Shown one piece after another: positions 27,549 through 36,664 of a stretch of 64,000 bases of DNA. A program made the position numbers and the translations under genes. Position 1 is the first letter of the stretch. Each line of letters opens with the position of its first letter. Location: NCBI GenBank assembly GCA_015069575.1, contig SVIH01000005.1, forward strand, positions 60,712 to 124,711. The letters are read 5' to 3'. The notes beneath the pieces are model-generated. The model did no database searches and was not told the DNA's origin. It worked only from the letters and a program-made list of their open reading frames with translations. This DNA comes from Clostridiales bacterium. Lineage in GTDB: Bacteria; Bacillota; Clostridia; Christensenellales; QALW01.

Positions 27549-28694
27549 TTACCAAAGTTTTTTATAAATTGCAATAACTTCTTCCTTTGTAGGAATTCTT
27601 GGGTTAGTTTGGGTACATGCATCATTCATAGCAGCAACTGCCATTTCTTCAATATGGCTTTCATATTCTTCTTTTGTGCAAGAAAGAACTTCATTAAGGT
27701 GCATAGGAATTGACATTTCTTCTGCCATAAAACGCAAATAGTTGGCTAAAGAATGAATCGTCATAACTTCATTTGTACCATGGAGCCCTAAAAGATGCGC
27801 AATATTACAATATTTTCTTACACAGGGGTCATAATTCTGCCTTGAGCGTGAGCCCTGATTTATATTTGAATTATATTCAATAATCAAAGGTAAAAGCATA
27901 GCGTTTGCTCTGCCATGGGGAATATGAAAAGCAGCCCCAAGCTGATGCGCCATACCATGATTCAAACCTAATGATGCAGAGTTAAATGCAAGCCCGGCCA
28001 AGCATGCGGCAATATGCACCTTTCTTCTTGCGTGGGCATCATTATTATCCATATAGGACCTGTAAAGGAACTGACCGCAAATTTCAATAGATTTTTCAGC
28101 CAATGCACCTGAAAATTCGTTGTTATTTATACTTACATATGCTTCTATAGCATGGGTAAGAACATCCATACCCGTATCAGCCGTTACGCTTGCAGGCACA
28201 CTTTTAACTAAAACTTCATCTAAAATCGCTTCATCAGGAGTCATATCAGGTGATGCAAGAGGAATTTTTGAATGTGTTTCATTATCAGTTATAACTGAAA
28301 ATGATGTTACTTCACTGCCTGTACCGCTTGTTGTGGGTATAGCAATTAAACGCGGGTTAAAGTTTTTATCCATTTGCTGTGCTATTTTACGAATAGATTT
28401 AGCAAGATCCATAGCACTGCCGCCGCCAACTGCAATAATACATTCCGGGTTAACTTTTACTGCTGCCGCAATACCTGAAATAACTTTTTCTGTAGTAGGA
28501 TCAGCGCACACATCTGTATAAAGTTCATAATCAATGTTCGCCCTATCAAGAGGTCTTGTTATATGGCGGATTAATCCACTTTCAACAACAAACGGATCTG
28601 ATATAATAAATGCATTTTTATATTCAAGTTGGCTAAGCCTGTCTAAAGCATTTTCACCAAAGTAGATATCGGTAATAACTTTGAATTTTTTCAT
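27549..28694 (-). CDS. Iron-containing alcohol dehydrogenase (PduQ/1-propanol dehydrogenase-like)
   Basis: The 381-residue group III NAD(P)-dependent enzyme has a Rossmann-like GGGSAMDLAKS motif and the metal site made up of Asp (about 190s), His in THAIEAYVS, His in LNHGMAHQLGAAFHIPHG. It reduces short aldehydes to alcohols in fermentation. The ATG at 28694 follows GGGGTG at a suitable spacing; the track's GTG start at 28703 adds three residues. It is co-transcribed with the DUF896 gene, with no apparent pathway partner nearby. Confidence 0.93.
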   Translation of the reverse strand: MKKFKVITDIYFGENALDRLSQLEYKNAFIISDPFVVESGLIRHITRPLDRANIDYELYTDVCADPTTEKVISGIAAAVKVNPECIIAVGGGSAMDLAKSIRKIAQQMDKNFNPRLIAIPTTSGTGSEVTSFSVITDNETHSKIPLASPDMTPDEAILDEVLVKSVPASVTADTGMDVLTHAIEAYVSINNNEFSGALAEKSIEICGQFLYRSYMDNNDAHARRKVHIAACLAGLAFNSASLGLNHGMAHQLGAAFHIPHGRANAMLLPLIIEYNSNINQGSRSRQNYDPCVRKYCNIAHLLGLHGTNEVMTIHSLANYLRFMAEEMSIPMHLNEVLSCTKEEYESHIEEMAVAAMNDACTQTNPRIPTKEEVIAIYKKLW

Positions 28695-28811
28695 AAAACG
28701 CACCCCATAAAAAGCATTATAAACTATATCAAATTAATTATACCACTTAATAAAAAAAAGTCAACACAAAACAACACAAAACAAAAATATTTTATTATAT
28801 TTTTTTGATGT

Positions 28812-28856
28812 TTTTTAAAAATAATACCCCAACCTTTTATATTGATTGGAGTATTA
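28812..28856 (-). terminator. Terminator after the nfeD-floA operon
   Basis: AATACTCCAA and TTGGGGTATT pair on the minus strand, followed by T-rich sequence. It lies just past the 146-aa gene. The gap 28695-28811 holds only AT-rich sequence and the alcohol dehydrogenase leader. Confidence 0.8.
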
Positions 28857-28871
28857 ATGATTTATTAAATT

Positions 28872-29312
28872 TTATTCTTTCCACTTGGGTTTTGAAAGTA
28901 TTTCTGCCATAACTATACCTTTAACAAGGTTTTCCCTATTAAAATCAACAACTGTTTCATCTTTTATTTCAGTATCATAAACAGTATCTTCCATATGTTC
29001 TACTGCACAATGGTTTGCATTAGGCTCAATACATTCGCCTTCCTGACTTCCGTAACCTTCACTGCTTATAAAGTCAGGACGAATATTTGATTCATTTTTT
29101 ATTTTTGCGCCAAGTTTATCCCTGTTATATTCAGTAGAACGGGTGGTTCTTTCAAAATCAACCTTAGCCGTTGGTTCAGCTTTGGGTTCAGAATAAGTGT
29201 TTACCTTTATTTCTTCAGGTTCAGTACTGTTTTGCGCTGCGTTTTTTTGTGTTTTTTTAATAAGACGAATTATTACTATAGCAATTGTTGCTAAAGCTAG
29301 CAAAGTATCCAT
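28872..29312 (-). CDS. Membrane-anchored protein of unknown function next to floA
   Basis: A 146-residue protein with one N-terminal helix (LLALATIAIVIIRLI) followed by a long acidic, Glu/Asn-rich cytoplasmic tail without a recognisable domain. It starts one base into the floA stop, so it is coupled to FloA. Its position suggests it could be a FloA accessory or scaffold partner, but that is only contextual. No family recognised. Confidence 0.75.
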   Translation of the reverse strand: MDTLLALATIAIVIIRLIKKTQKNAAQNSTEPEEIKVNTYSEPKAEPTAKVDFERTTRSTEYNRDKLGAKIKNESNIRPDFISSEGYGSQEGECIEPNANHCAVEHMEDTVYDTEIKDETVVDFNRENLVKGIVMAEILSKPKWKE

Positions 29313-30331
29313 TATTCTGTTTTACCTTTTACATTAGGTTCTGCAATCGAAGCACGCATACGTGTATCTGCGATCACATTTTCCATCTTATAATAATCCA
29401 TAACGCTTAAATTACCGCTTTTTAATGCTTCAGCCATTGCTTTTGGAACTTCAGCCTCTGCCTCAACAACTTTTGCTCTCATTTCCTGAACCTGAGCCTT
29501 CATTTCCTGTTCTTTTGCAACAGCCATAGCGCGTCTTTCTTCTGCTTTTGCCTGTGCTATTTTCTTATCTGCTTCAGCCTGATCCATCTGAAGCTGTGCG
29601 CCGATATTTCTTCCAACGTCAACATCAGCAATATCAATAGAAAGAATTTCAAATGCTGTACCTGCATCAAGGCCTTTATCAAGAACTGTTCTTGAAATAA
29701 GATCAGGGTTTTCTAAAACTGCCTTATGGCTTTCAGCACTACCTGCAGTTGTAACTATACCTTCACCAACACGGGCAATAATAGTTTCTTCACCTGCGCC
29801 ACCAACAAGACGGTCAATATTAGCCCTAACTGTTACCCTTGCTTTTGCCCTTAATTCAATACCATCTTTTGCAATAGCGGCAATGATGGGAGTTTCAATA
29901 ACCTTAGGATTAACTGACATCTGTACTGCAGTTAAAACATCTCTACCTGCAAGGTCAATTGCTGCAGCGCGTTCAAAGTTAAGAGGAATTTCTGCGCGTT
30001 GTGCTGCAATCAAAGCATTAACTACCTTTTCAACATTACCTTTAGCAAGCAAATGTGCTTCAAGTTTGCTCATACTTAAATCAAGGCCAGCCTTGGTTGC
30101 CTGAATCATAGGATAAACTATCCTTTGAGGATTAACCCTTCTTAAACGCATTGTTGCAAGTTGGAAGATACCAACACGCACGCCTGAAAAAACTGCAGTC
30201 ATCCAAAGCCCTACAGGGAAAAGGCGCAAGAATAAAACAAGAAAAATAAAAGCGACAATCAAAATAACAATAACAGGTATCATAAATACCCCTTCGCCAC
30301 TTAATGCGGCAACAGCTAAACCGTTTAACAT
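29312..30331 (-). CDS. floA: Flotillin-like protein FloA (YqfA family)
   Basis: The 339-residue protein has two N-terminal hydrophobic helices (about 16-50), a PHB/SPFH-type domain and a long C-terminal coiled coil with [29 protein letters not shown] repeats. FloA forms membrane microdomains. The ATG follows GGAGAG at nine bases. Immediately upstream is nfeD, its common partner. Confidence 0.96.
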   Translation of the reverse strand: MLNGLAVAALSGEGVFMIPVIVILIVAFIFLVLFLRLFPVGLWMTAVFSGVRVGIFQLATMRLRRVNPQRIVYPMIQATKAGLDLSMSKLEAHLLAKGNVEKVVNALIAAQRAEIPLNFERAAAIDLAGRDVLTAVQMSVNPKVIETPIIAAIAKDGIELRAKARVTVRANIDRLVGGAGEETIIARVGEGIVTTAGSAESHKAVLENPDLISRTVLDKGLDAGTAFEILSIDIADVDVGRNIGAQLQMDQAEADKKIAQAKAEERRAMAVAKEQEMKAQVQEMRAKVVEAEAEVPKAMAEALKSGNLSVMDYYKMENVIADTRMRASIAEPNVKGKTE

Positions 30332-30337
30332 AATTTT

Positions 30338-30823
30338 TTACTCTCCTTTAAATTCATTTACTATAACTCGGCGCCCCTGAATACCTGAAACAAAAATTTT
30401 CGTTTCTTTTTTAATAAAGGCGCCATCAGTAACAACATCAACACGCTTGCCATCAATTTCGGCTATGCCTGAAGGTCTTAAATCAGTAATGGCTACACCT
30501 GATTTATTCATTAAATCATTGTTATCATCATTTGCTGAAAAGCCTTCTTCTTTACTTGTTTTTGCAGAAAGCACAAAGGGATTGATACCTTTATCGGCGC
30601 TGTTTGCAAAGAAATATATTACAAGCATTATCATAACTATTATTGCCATAATAACAAAAACTACATACCAGCCGATATATGGAATCAGGCAAACTATACC
30701 AAATATAGAAAGCGCAGCGCCGCTGATACCGGCAATGCCAATTCCGGGAATAAAACATTCAAGGCATAAAAGCGCGCAGCCGGCTATCAACGCCGCAATT
30801 ATCAACCCTAAAGGAATAAACAT
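30338..30823 (-). CDS. nfeD: NfeD family membrane protein
   Basis: A 161-residue short (NfeD1b-type) protein: three hydrophobic helices with ECFIPGIGIAGISGAALSIFG, then a C-terminal OB-fold domain (GVAITDLRPSGIAEIDGKRVDVVTDGAFI). It works with flotillins in membrane organisation. It lies six bases upstream of floA and four bases downstream of the 492-aa lipoprotein gene, so all are one transcription unit. Confidence 0.93.
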   Translation of the reverse strand: MFIPLGLIIAALIAGCALLCLECFIPGIGIAGISGAALSIFGIVCLIPYIGWYVVFVIMAIIVMIMLVIYFFANSADKGINPFVLSAKTSKEEGFSANDDNNDLMNKSGVAITDLRPSGIAEIDGKRVDVVTDGAFIKKETKIFVSGIQGRRVIVNEFKGE

Positions 30824-30826
30824 ATA

Positions 30827-32305
30827 CTAAACCTCCTGAACAAATTTTTTAATTTTTAAAGATGCATTCAAAATGCCCCAAGGAGTTGCAATATGCAATG
30901 TTTTATCATCATATTTTGCAACTGCAACGGTATCATCATAAGCAATAAATCCTATTTGTTTATCAACATTACTTATAAACGCCGTCACCTTTCCATTGGC
31001 ATCAGACATACAAAGATCGTTGTTTTCACCTATATAATAATACAAATTACTATAGTTGTAAAGAACATTGTTGCTTTGAATATTTCCAACTGTTTGCACA
31101 TTCATTTTATCTTTGAAAATCAACACTTCATAAGGGGGAGTTTTTCTTTTAAACAAAATCAGCGCTGTATCTGCATTTTGCACTGCATCAATATCCGTTA
31201 ACAAAACATCACTGACTTTTCCGTTTTCAAGAGCCCTGAATTTATTACCCTCCAGAATATATATATTTCCTTTGCAATAATAAATATTCTCAAGCGAACA
31301 ACTTTCGCCCAATAAAAATGCCATTAAATTATCAGTGTAATCAATAATATTTGTTTTTACAATATTATTTTCCATTGTTTCGTAGGCAAAAACATCTCTG
31401 TTTATTGAAATATATTTGCCCCATATAATATTTTTTGCTTTTAAAACTGCTTCACTTGAATCTATTCTGTAAAGATCATATGTTAATGTAGGTTCGTTTT
31501 CATTACAGGTAAGAACAAAAATATGCTTGTTTTGTTCAAACTGCGATAACACTACAGAAGGAAGTTCAAATAAAATCTCACCGTCTGCATAAACAAACAG
31601 CGTAGCCACCTGACATGAAGCCGTTCTTTTTTGTACAGTGTGCTTGTTTTTTATTATATAAGCCTTTCCATTAACGCTATCCGTTGCCAAAATATCAAGG
31701 CCATCCATCATATAATTACGGTAATCTCCTGTAGCGGAATAAATAGGATATAAATATTCCCCATCAACTTCCTTACCCTTTTTTAACCTGAACAAAAAAG
31801 TTTCTTCGTTTACAAACTCACTTTGTGCAACGCCTTCTTCAATTTTAATCACGATACCGTCACGGCGAAAAAATAAAGTGTCTTTTTCATCAACAAAAAG
31901 CATATCACCGTTATTCTGAAGCCGTAAACTTTCCAGTTTTATTTTTTCAGCAATAGTTTTTACTTGTTCCTGCCCGTTTTTTTGGCAGATATCAGCAATA
32001 GTCTGACCATTTTCAACTAAAATGTTTGTTGCAAAAATTACGGTGTCTTTTTCCTTTAAGTATCTTACAAAATTAAGTTCATTACTGCCTGAAACATAGT
32101 TTACCTTCTTTTTTAATGAATATGCACCGTGCCTTTCAATGCGCCAGAGCATATCATCTTCACCAATACAATAAAAAGGAAAAATATTGCTTTGTTCTGC
32201 AGTAAAAGAGTAAACTTGTGCCTGTTGAGTTTGATTATCATTTCTACAACCTGAAAATAACAACAAAAATATCAACAATAATGCAAAAATTTTATAAACT
32301 TTCAT
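30827..32305 (-). CDS. Lipoprotein of unknown function, 492 aa
   Basis: The protein has a lipoprotein signal (MKVYKIFALLLIFLLLFSGC, Cys about 20). The rest is beta-rich, with repeated 40-50-residue segments ending in short aromatic strands (as in DMLWRIERHGAYSL and NDLCMSDANGKV), which looks like an extracellular beta-propeller. I cannot assign a family. The 3' end is four bases from nfeD and the 5' end overlaps glgA by 14 bases, so it is in one chain with both. Confidence 0.75.
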   Translation of the reverse strand: MKVYKIFALLLIFLLLFSGCRNDNQTQQAQVYSFTAEQSNIFPFYCIGEDDMLWRIERHGAYSLKKKVNYVSGSNELNFVRYLKEKDTVIFATNILVENGQTIADICQKNGQEQVKTIAEKIKLESLRLQNNGDMLFVDEKDTLFFRRDGIVIKIEEGVAQSEFVNEETFLFRLKKGKEVDGEYLYPIYSATGDYRNYMMDGLDILATDSVNGKAYIIKNKHTVQKRTASCQVATLFVYADGEILFELPSVVLSQFEQNKHIFVLTCNENEPTLTYDLYRIDSSEAVLKAKNIIWGKYISINRDVFAYETMENNIVKTNIIDYTDNLMAFLLGESCSLENIYYCKGNIYILEGNKFRALENGKVSDVLLTDIDAVQNADTALILFKRKTPPYEVLIFKDKMNVQTVGNIQSNNVLYNYSNLYYYIGENNDLCMSDANGKVTAFISNVDKQIGFIAYDDTVAVAKYDDKTLHIATPWGILNASLKIKKFVQEV

Positions 32306-33722
32306 AAAGCACCTGATATTCTTTTGCGGAATTTTTCCAGGAATAATCCACGCTCATTGCCCGTTTAGCCATGGAATTCCACTGTTTTTTATCTTCATAA
32401 ACTTTTAAGGCATAACTAATTGTATTAAGCATATCGTGGGCATTATAATTACAAAAACTGAATCCTGTGCCTGTTTGTTCAAACTCATTAAAACTGATAA
32501 CAGTATCCTTTAAACCGCCTGTTTCCCTTACGATAGGTAATGTACCGTAACGAAGGCTCATAAGTTGCGAAAGCCCGCAAGGCTCAAATAATGACGGCAT
32601 TAAAAACGCGTCGCAACCTGCGTATATTTTATGGGAAAGTTCTTCACTGTAAAAAATATTTGCCTTTAATTTTTGCGGATATTTCTGCTGATAAAACTTA
32701 AACATATCCTCGTAACGCTTTTCCCCTGTACCAAGCACCACAAGTTGAATATCCTTTTGTAAAATTTCATCAAGCACACAGTCAATAAGATCAAAGCCTT
32801 TTTGATCGGTAAGGCGTGAAACAATACCTAGAAGCATTGTGTCTTCATTTTGAGGTAATCCCATTTCTTTTTGAAGTTCTTTTTTATTAATTTTTTTATT
32901 TAAAAAATTAACCTTGTTATAACAAGCATAAATTAACGGATCGCATTTAGGATCAAAAGTTTTATAATCTATCCCGTTAACGATTCCTATAAGGTCGTTT
33001 TGCCTTTTTACAATATAATCATTAAGACCTTCACCGTAAAAATCTGTTTTAATTTCCTGTGCATAACTTGCGCTTACAGTTGTTATCTTATCGCTTAAAC
33101 AAAGAGCACCTTTTAAAAGATTTGCGTTGCCGTGTTGTTGAAGCGTTCCGTTATCAAAATAACTGTTTGAAACGCCTAAAACATCTTCAATAATTTCTTT
33201 AGAATATATACCTTGAAATTTAAGGTTATGTATAGTAAATATAGTTTTTGTGTTTTTATAAAATTCAGTGTTTTTAAACTCGTCAAAAAGATACACAGGA
33301 ATCATTGATGCCTGCCAATCATGGCAATGAATTATATCAGGTTTAAAATCAATAATGGGCATAACCGATAAAACTGCACGGCAGAAAAAAGCGAACTTTT
33401 CAATATCCCCTCTTGCTTCACCATAAGGCGTTTCAGTTTTAAAATAGAACTCATTATCAATAAAATAATAAGTAATACCGTTATTTTGCGCCCTGAAAAC
33501 ACCTGCATATTGCATGCGCCAAGAAAGACGCACATCTATATGAAATAAAAATTCTAAATTTTCCTGGTTTTTTAAGCAAGCATACTTAGGCAAAATTACA
33601 CGAACATCGTATTTCCTTTTATCAAAATATTCAGGCAACGTGCCTGCAACATCTGCCAAGCCCCCTGTTTTTACAAAAGGAACTGCCTCAGAAGAAACAA
33701 AAAGAATTTTTTTCTTTGCCAT
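32292..33722 (-). CDS. glgA: Glycogen synthase (ADP-glucose GT5)
   Basis: The 476-residue GT-B enzyme has the N-terminal ADP-glucose motif VKTGGLADVAGTLP (KTGGL at 18-22), the HCHDWQ segment, and the C-terminal retaining-GT signature with SLFEPCGLSQLMSLRYGT and TGGLKDTV. It builds alpha-1,4-glucan storage polymer. No other glg gene is nearby. Its promoter (TGATATAAT on the minus strand) lies at the edge of the 138-bp repeat element. Confidence 0.95.
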   Translation of the reverse strand: MAKKKILFVSSEAVPFVKTGGLADVAGTLPEYFDKRKYDVRVILPKYACLKNQENLEFLFHIDVRLSWRMQYAGVFRAQNNGITYYFIDNEFYFKTETPYGEARGDIEKFAFFCRAVLSVMPIIDFKPDIIHCHDWQASMIPVYLFDEFKNTEFYKNTKTIFTIHNLKFQGIYSKEIIEDVLGVSNSYFDNGTLQQHGNANLLKGALCLSDKITTVSASYAQEIKTDFYGEGLNDYIVKRQNDLIGIVNGIDYKTFDPKCDPLIYACYNKVNFLNKKINKKELQKEMGLPQNEDTMLLGIVSRLTDQKGFDLIDCVLDEILQKDIQLVVLGTGEKRYEDMFKFYQQKYPQKLKANIFYSEELSHKIYAGCDAFLMPSLFEPCGLSQLMSLRYGTLPIVRETGGLKDTVISFNEFEQTGTGFSFCNYNAHDMLNTISYALKVYEDKKQWNSMAKRAMSVDYSWKNSAKEYQVLYESL

Positions 33723-33748
33723 AGTATCAAGCCTTTCATATAAGTTAA

Positions 33749-33886
33749 AATTATTATATCATAAGTAAAAATACTTGCTTGCAAGGGCATTTTTACGCCT
33801 TTATTCAATAAACTGCTGTGCAAAGCACAGTGTGCACGAAGTGTAAATTCTTGCCTTTTGCAATAATTTATATGTTTATTATATCA
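33749..33886. repeat. 138-bp intergenic hairpin element, copy A
   Basis: Aligned by eye with 52814-52951, the two are equal in length with four substitutions (about 97% identity). Contents include CTTGCTTGCAAG, the stem CTGTGC-AAA-GCACAG and ATTCTTGCCTTTTGCAA. Both ends carry a directly repeated TTATTATATCA. It lies upstream of glgA, on whose strand one end supplies a TATAAT box. Confidence 0.9.
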
Positions 33887-33928
33887 TATTTACTGCTGTT
33901 TTTCAACTTTTCATATTAAAAAGCGCAC

Positions 33929-33965
33929 TAAAAAATAATCACCTTGCCCATAAAGACAAGGTGAT
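33929..33965 (-). terminator. Terminator after ypeB
   Basis: ATCACCTTG...CAAGGTGAT with a 10-base loop and a T-run on the minus strand. Confidence 0.85.
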
Positions 33966-33973
33966 AAAACAAA

Positions 33974-35260
33974 TTAAACAGCCATCTTACCTGTTTCTGT
34001 ACTTAAAATACGGAAAGAGGTTTTTTCTTTTCCGTCTATTGCAGAAAAATATACGGCAAAATCAAGGTCGTTATATTTGCCGAAAAACTCATAGCAAAGT
34101 TGCTCTTTTTCATTTATGCTTATTAATGCAACACGGGAAGTTTCAACCATAAATCCTTCTTTTAAATTCTTTTGTGCCTGCTGTTTTGTTATTTTTATTT
34201 CATCTATTGTGCGATTATGATTATTCATTATATAACTTTTTCCTTCAAAAGCCACAACACTTCCATCATCAAGGGCGATTTTAACTTTAAATATATCCGG
34301 ATAAATTACCACATCATCAACAACAGGAACAAAATTAAACACAATAAAGTTGCCATAATATTCCTGCCACACATTTTTTACTTTGCCAAACCCAAGTTTT
34401 TTTACAAATTCATTTGCTTTTTGCTCGGCTTGTTCATTAGTTAAAACCGCATCTGATATTTCACGGTCAGAAAGCGCAAGATAAAGTAATCCGCCTTTTT
34501 TTGTAACCTGTAAAGTTAATGCATCACTTTCAAAAAGATATAGCGGTTGCTCACCTGTAATTTCATTTTTAAATGAACAATCAAAACCTAATTTTTTAAC
34601 ATATTCCTGCGCCTGTTCTACCGTTACTTCATTTCTATCCTGTTTAGGTGTATTTCTTTCTTGCCCATCAGAAAAAGGTCCATCAAAAATAACCGAAGGA
34701 TATTCTATAAGATTCTCACCAATACTTCCAAACATTCCGCTTGTTTCTGTTTTGCCGTCATTAACATTTAAAAGAGATATTTTTCTGCTTAATATATCTG
34801 CTTCAACCATATTAAGTTCTGCATTAACCTGTTTGCAGGTATCAAAAAATTCCTGAATTTGTTTATCAAAATTATCCGGAAGTTTAAATCCCTCAGAATA
34901 ATTTTTAATAACGGTAGTGCAATAAGAAGAAAGTTGATTAGTAAATTTTAAGGTATTCTGCACTCCCGTAGCAACAATAGGAAGGCGTGAAAGTTCCTGC
35001 CCGCAAGAAGCACTTTTTAACGCAACCACAGATAAAAGTTGATTAATAACCTTTTCATCTACTGAAATCATAAGTTTTGAAAGATCCGATTCAATGGTAC
35101 GCATACTGCTTATGGCTTCCTGCGTTGATGAAATTAAAGAGTTTTCATATTTTAATTTCACTTCGCTTAACTCGTTTGATTTAAATATGGTTACAACACT
35201 TAACGCAAGTATAGTTAAAGTTAAAACGCCTGTAATAATATAATATAAAAATTTTCTCAT
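33974..35260 (-). CDS. ypeB: Germination protein YpeB
   Basis: The 428-residue protein has one N-terminal helix (about 7-27), an N-terminal domain of coiled-coil character (EVKLKYENSLISSTQEAISSMRTIESDLSKLM) and three PepSY-like repeats at the C-terminus (about 220-428; e.g. TVEQAQEYVKKLGF, TNEQAEQKANEFVKKLGF). YpeB keeps SleB stable and inactive in the spore until germination. It follows sleB by nine bases, as in other spore formers. Confidence 0.95.
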   Translation of the reverse strand: MRKFLYYIITGVLTLTILALSVVTIFKSNELSEVKLKYENSLISSTQEAISSMRTIESDLSKLMISVDEKVINQLLSVVALKSASCGQELSRLPIVATGVQNTLKFTNQLSSYCTTVIKNYSEGFKLPDNFDKQIQEFFDTCKQVNAELNMVEADILSRKISLLNVNDGKTETSGMFGSIGENLIEYPSVIFDGPFSDGQERNTPKQDRNEVTVEQAQEYVKKLGFDCSFKNEITGEQPLYLFESDALTLQVTKKGGLLYLALSDREISDAVLTNEQAEQKANEFVKKLGFGKVKNVWQEYYGNFIVFNFVPVVDDVVIYPDIFKVKIALDDGSVVAFEGKSYIMNNHNRTIDEIKITKQQAQKNLKEGFMVETSRVALISINEKEQLCYEFFGKYNDLDFAVYFSAIDGKEKTSFRILSTETGKMAV

Positions 35261-35269
35261 TTTTTCTCC

Positions 35270-35896
35270 TTACCTGCAAAAAGAATGATTGCCAACTGAC
35301 AAGGTAACTTCTTTAGAGAGCATCCATTTATTTGTGGCGGTTTTAGGATTATAGTAATATAGGCACCCATTTGTTGGATCCCATCCGCCAAAGGCATCAC
35401 GGGCGGCACGAATACATTCTTCATCGGGGGTAAGATTTATTTGCCCATCGCTAACTGCATCAAAAGCGCCCGGCTGATATATTACCCCTGCAACAGAATT
35501 AGGAAAATTTGCATCCTTTACCCTGTTTAAAATTACTGCGCCAACTGCAACTTTGCCTAAATACACTTCACCACGCGCCTCACCATAAATACACCGCGCA
35601 AGTAAGTATACATCGCTTGATGAATTTGTGCTTTCCGTATTTATTTTAAGGGCATCAAGAGTTTTTACACCTGCAATACCATCAGGAACAAGCCCGTTAT
35701 CTTTTTGAAACTGTATAACTGCATTTCTTGTTTTTGAACCATAAATACCATCAACTGTAACACTGTATCCCCTGTCGTTTAACGCCTGCTGAAGTTTAAT
35801 TACTTCCTGTCCCCTTGTACCCTGGCTTAAGGTTGCCGCCGAAACAGAAACCGTTATAATTAGAAAAATCAGAATCAGCGATAAAGTTTTTTTCAT
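35270..35896 (-). CDS. sleB: Spore cortex-lytic enzyme SleB
   Basis: The 208-residue lytic transglycosylase has a signal peptide (1-23, ending SVSA), a peptidoglycan-binding domain (about 27-75; GTRGQEVIKLQQALNDRGY) and the SleB/CwlJ catalytic domain (about 95-208) with ARCIYGEARGE including its catalytic Glu. It cleaves cortex muramic delta-lactam glycan. Its stop is nine bases before ypeB; its start overlaps spoIIR by four bases. Confidence 0.96.
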   Translation of the reverse strand: MKKTLSLILIFLIITVSVSAATLSQGTRGQEVIKLQQALNDRGYSVTVDGIYGSKTRNAVIQFQKDNGLVPDGIAGVKTLDALKINTESTNSSSDVYLLARCIYGEARGEVYLGKVAVGAVILNRVKDANFPNSVAGVIYQPGAFDAVSDGQINLTPDEECIRAARDAFGGWDPTNGCLYYYNPKTATNKWMLSKEVTLSVGNHSFCR

Positions 35897-36387
35897 AAAA
35901 CACCTAACCTTTCAAGAATTTCAACAAAAAATGATTTATATTCAACCTTTTTTTCACTTGTTGTATAACACATATTAGGGAAAGCAACGCACCACCAATT
36001 TCTGCCTGCGCCTTCGCCAATTTCAATTATTAAAGCAGTGTATTCCCCTTCAGGATAAACAGTACCGTTATAATTTTTTCTAGGAAAATACTCTTGCCCC
36101 AATGTTACATTACAGTCCGTTTTTGAAACATCCTGCGCAATTTTCTGAAGCTCGGGCAACTGCTGTGTTAAAACTTCAACAGCCTGTTCTTTTGTTTCTA
36201 ACTGTTCTAAAACAGGCGCAAGATATTCGTTTACTTTATCCCTTACAAGCAGTTTGGTTGCCTGGTCCGATTCAGAATCAGAATTTGCCCTGATATGTAT
36301 CCTTACAATATCTTGTTTTAAATTTAAATTAAAAATTCCCACAACAGCAACTATTACGATAAGCATAAAAATTATAATTTTTTTCAT
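35893..36387 (-). CDS. spoIIR: Stage II sporulation protein R (SpoIIR)
   Basis: A 164-residue secreted signal protein that activates the SpoIIGA protease in the mother cell to process pro-sigma E. It has an N-terminal helix (MKKIIIFMLIVIVAVVGIFN) and the family marks RIHIRANSDSESDQATKLLVRDKVN and GEGAGRNWWCVAFPNMC. I use the ATG at 36387 (AAAGGAGAG upstream) rather than the track's 36411. Its target SpoIIGA and substrate SigE are encoded at 54.8-56.2 kb in the same window. Here it is grouped with sleB-ypeB, an unusual order. Confidence 0.95.
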   Translation of the reverse strand: MKKIIIFMLIVIVAVVGIFNLNLKQDIVRIHIRANSDSESDQATKLLVRDKVNEYLAPVLEQLETKEQAVEVLTQQLPELQKIAQDVSKTDCNVTLGQEYFPRKNYNGTVYPEGEYTALIIEIGEGAGRNWWCVAFPNMCYTTSEKKVEYKSFFVEILERLGVL

Positions 36388-36474
36388 TATTATCTCTCCT
36401 TTTCGCATCAAGTATTAACTGATATTTTTTGATTTATACCGTTTTTTTACAATCAAAAAAGTTTGTTTTTTTGC

Positions 36475-36503
36475 TTGACATAATAAAACATTAAGTATAT
36501 AAT
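36475..36503 (+). promoter_or_regulatory. Sigma-A promoter of tRNA-Pro
   Basis: TTGACA, 17 bases, TATAAT, a consensus promoter 12 bases before the tRNA. Confidence 0.9.
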
Positions 36504-36514
36504 ACTTTTGTTTT

Positions 36515-36591
36515 CTGGGTGTGGCGCAGTTTGGTAGCGTGCATGAATGGGGTTCATGAGGCCGGAAGTTCAAGTCTTCTCACCCAGACCA
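36515..36591 (+). tRNA. tRNA-Pro (anticodon GGG)
   Basis: Acceptor CTGGGTG/CACCCAG, anticodon stem CATGA/TCATG with loop ATGGGGT (anticodon GGG), T-arm with TTCAAGT, and genomically encoded CCA. 77 nt. Confidence 0.95.
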
Positions 36592-36593
36592 TA

Positions 36594-36632
36594 AAAACCG
36601 CATTTCATATAAAGAAATGCGGTTTTTTATTT
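36594..36632 (+). terminator. Terminator of tRNA-Pro
   Basis: AAACCGCATTTC/GAAATGCGGTTT with T run. Confidence 0.9.
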
Positions 36633-36635
36633 TAT

Positions 36636-36664
36636 AAAAAAAGCGTCCTGTAGGACGCTTTTTT
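36636..36664 (-). terminator. Terminator of the PHP gene
   Basis: AAAAGCGTCC/GGACGCTTTT with T tract on the minus strand directly after the stop codon. Confidence 0.85.

Noticed and set aside
33749-33886. IS element end
   Set aside because: No transposase and no terminal inverted repeats; ends are short direct repeats that may be promoter-like sequence.
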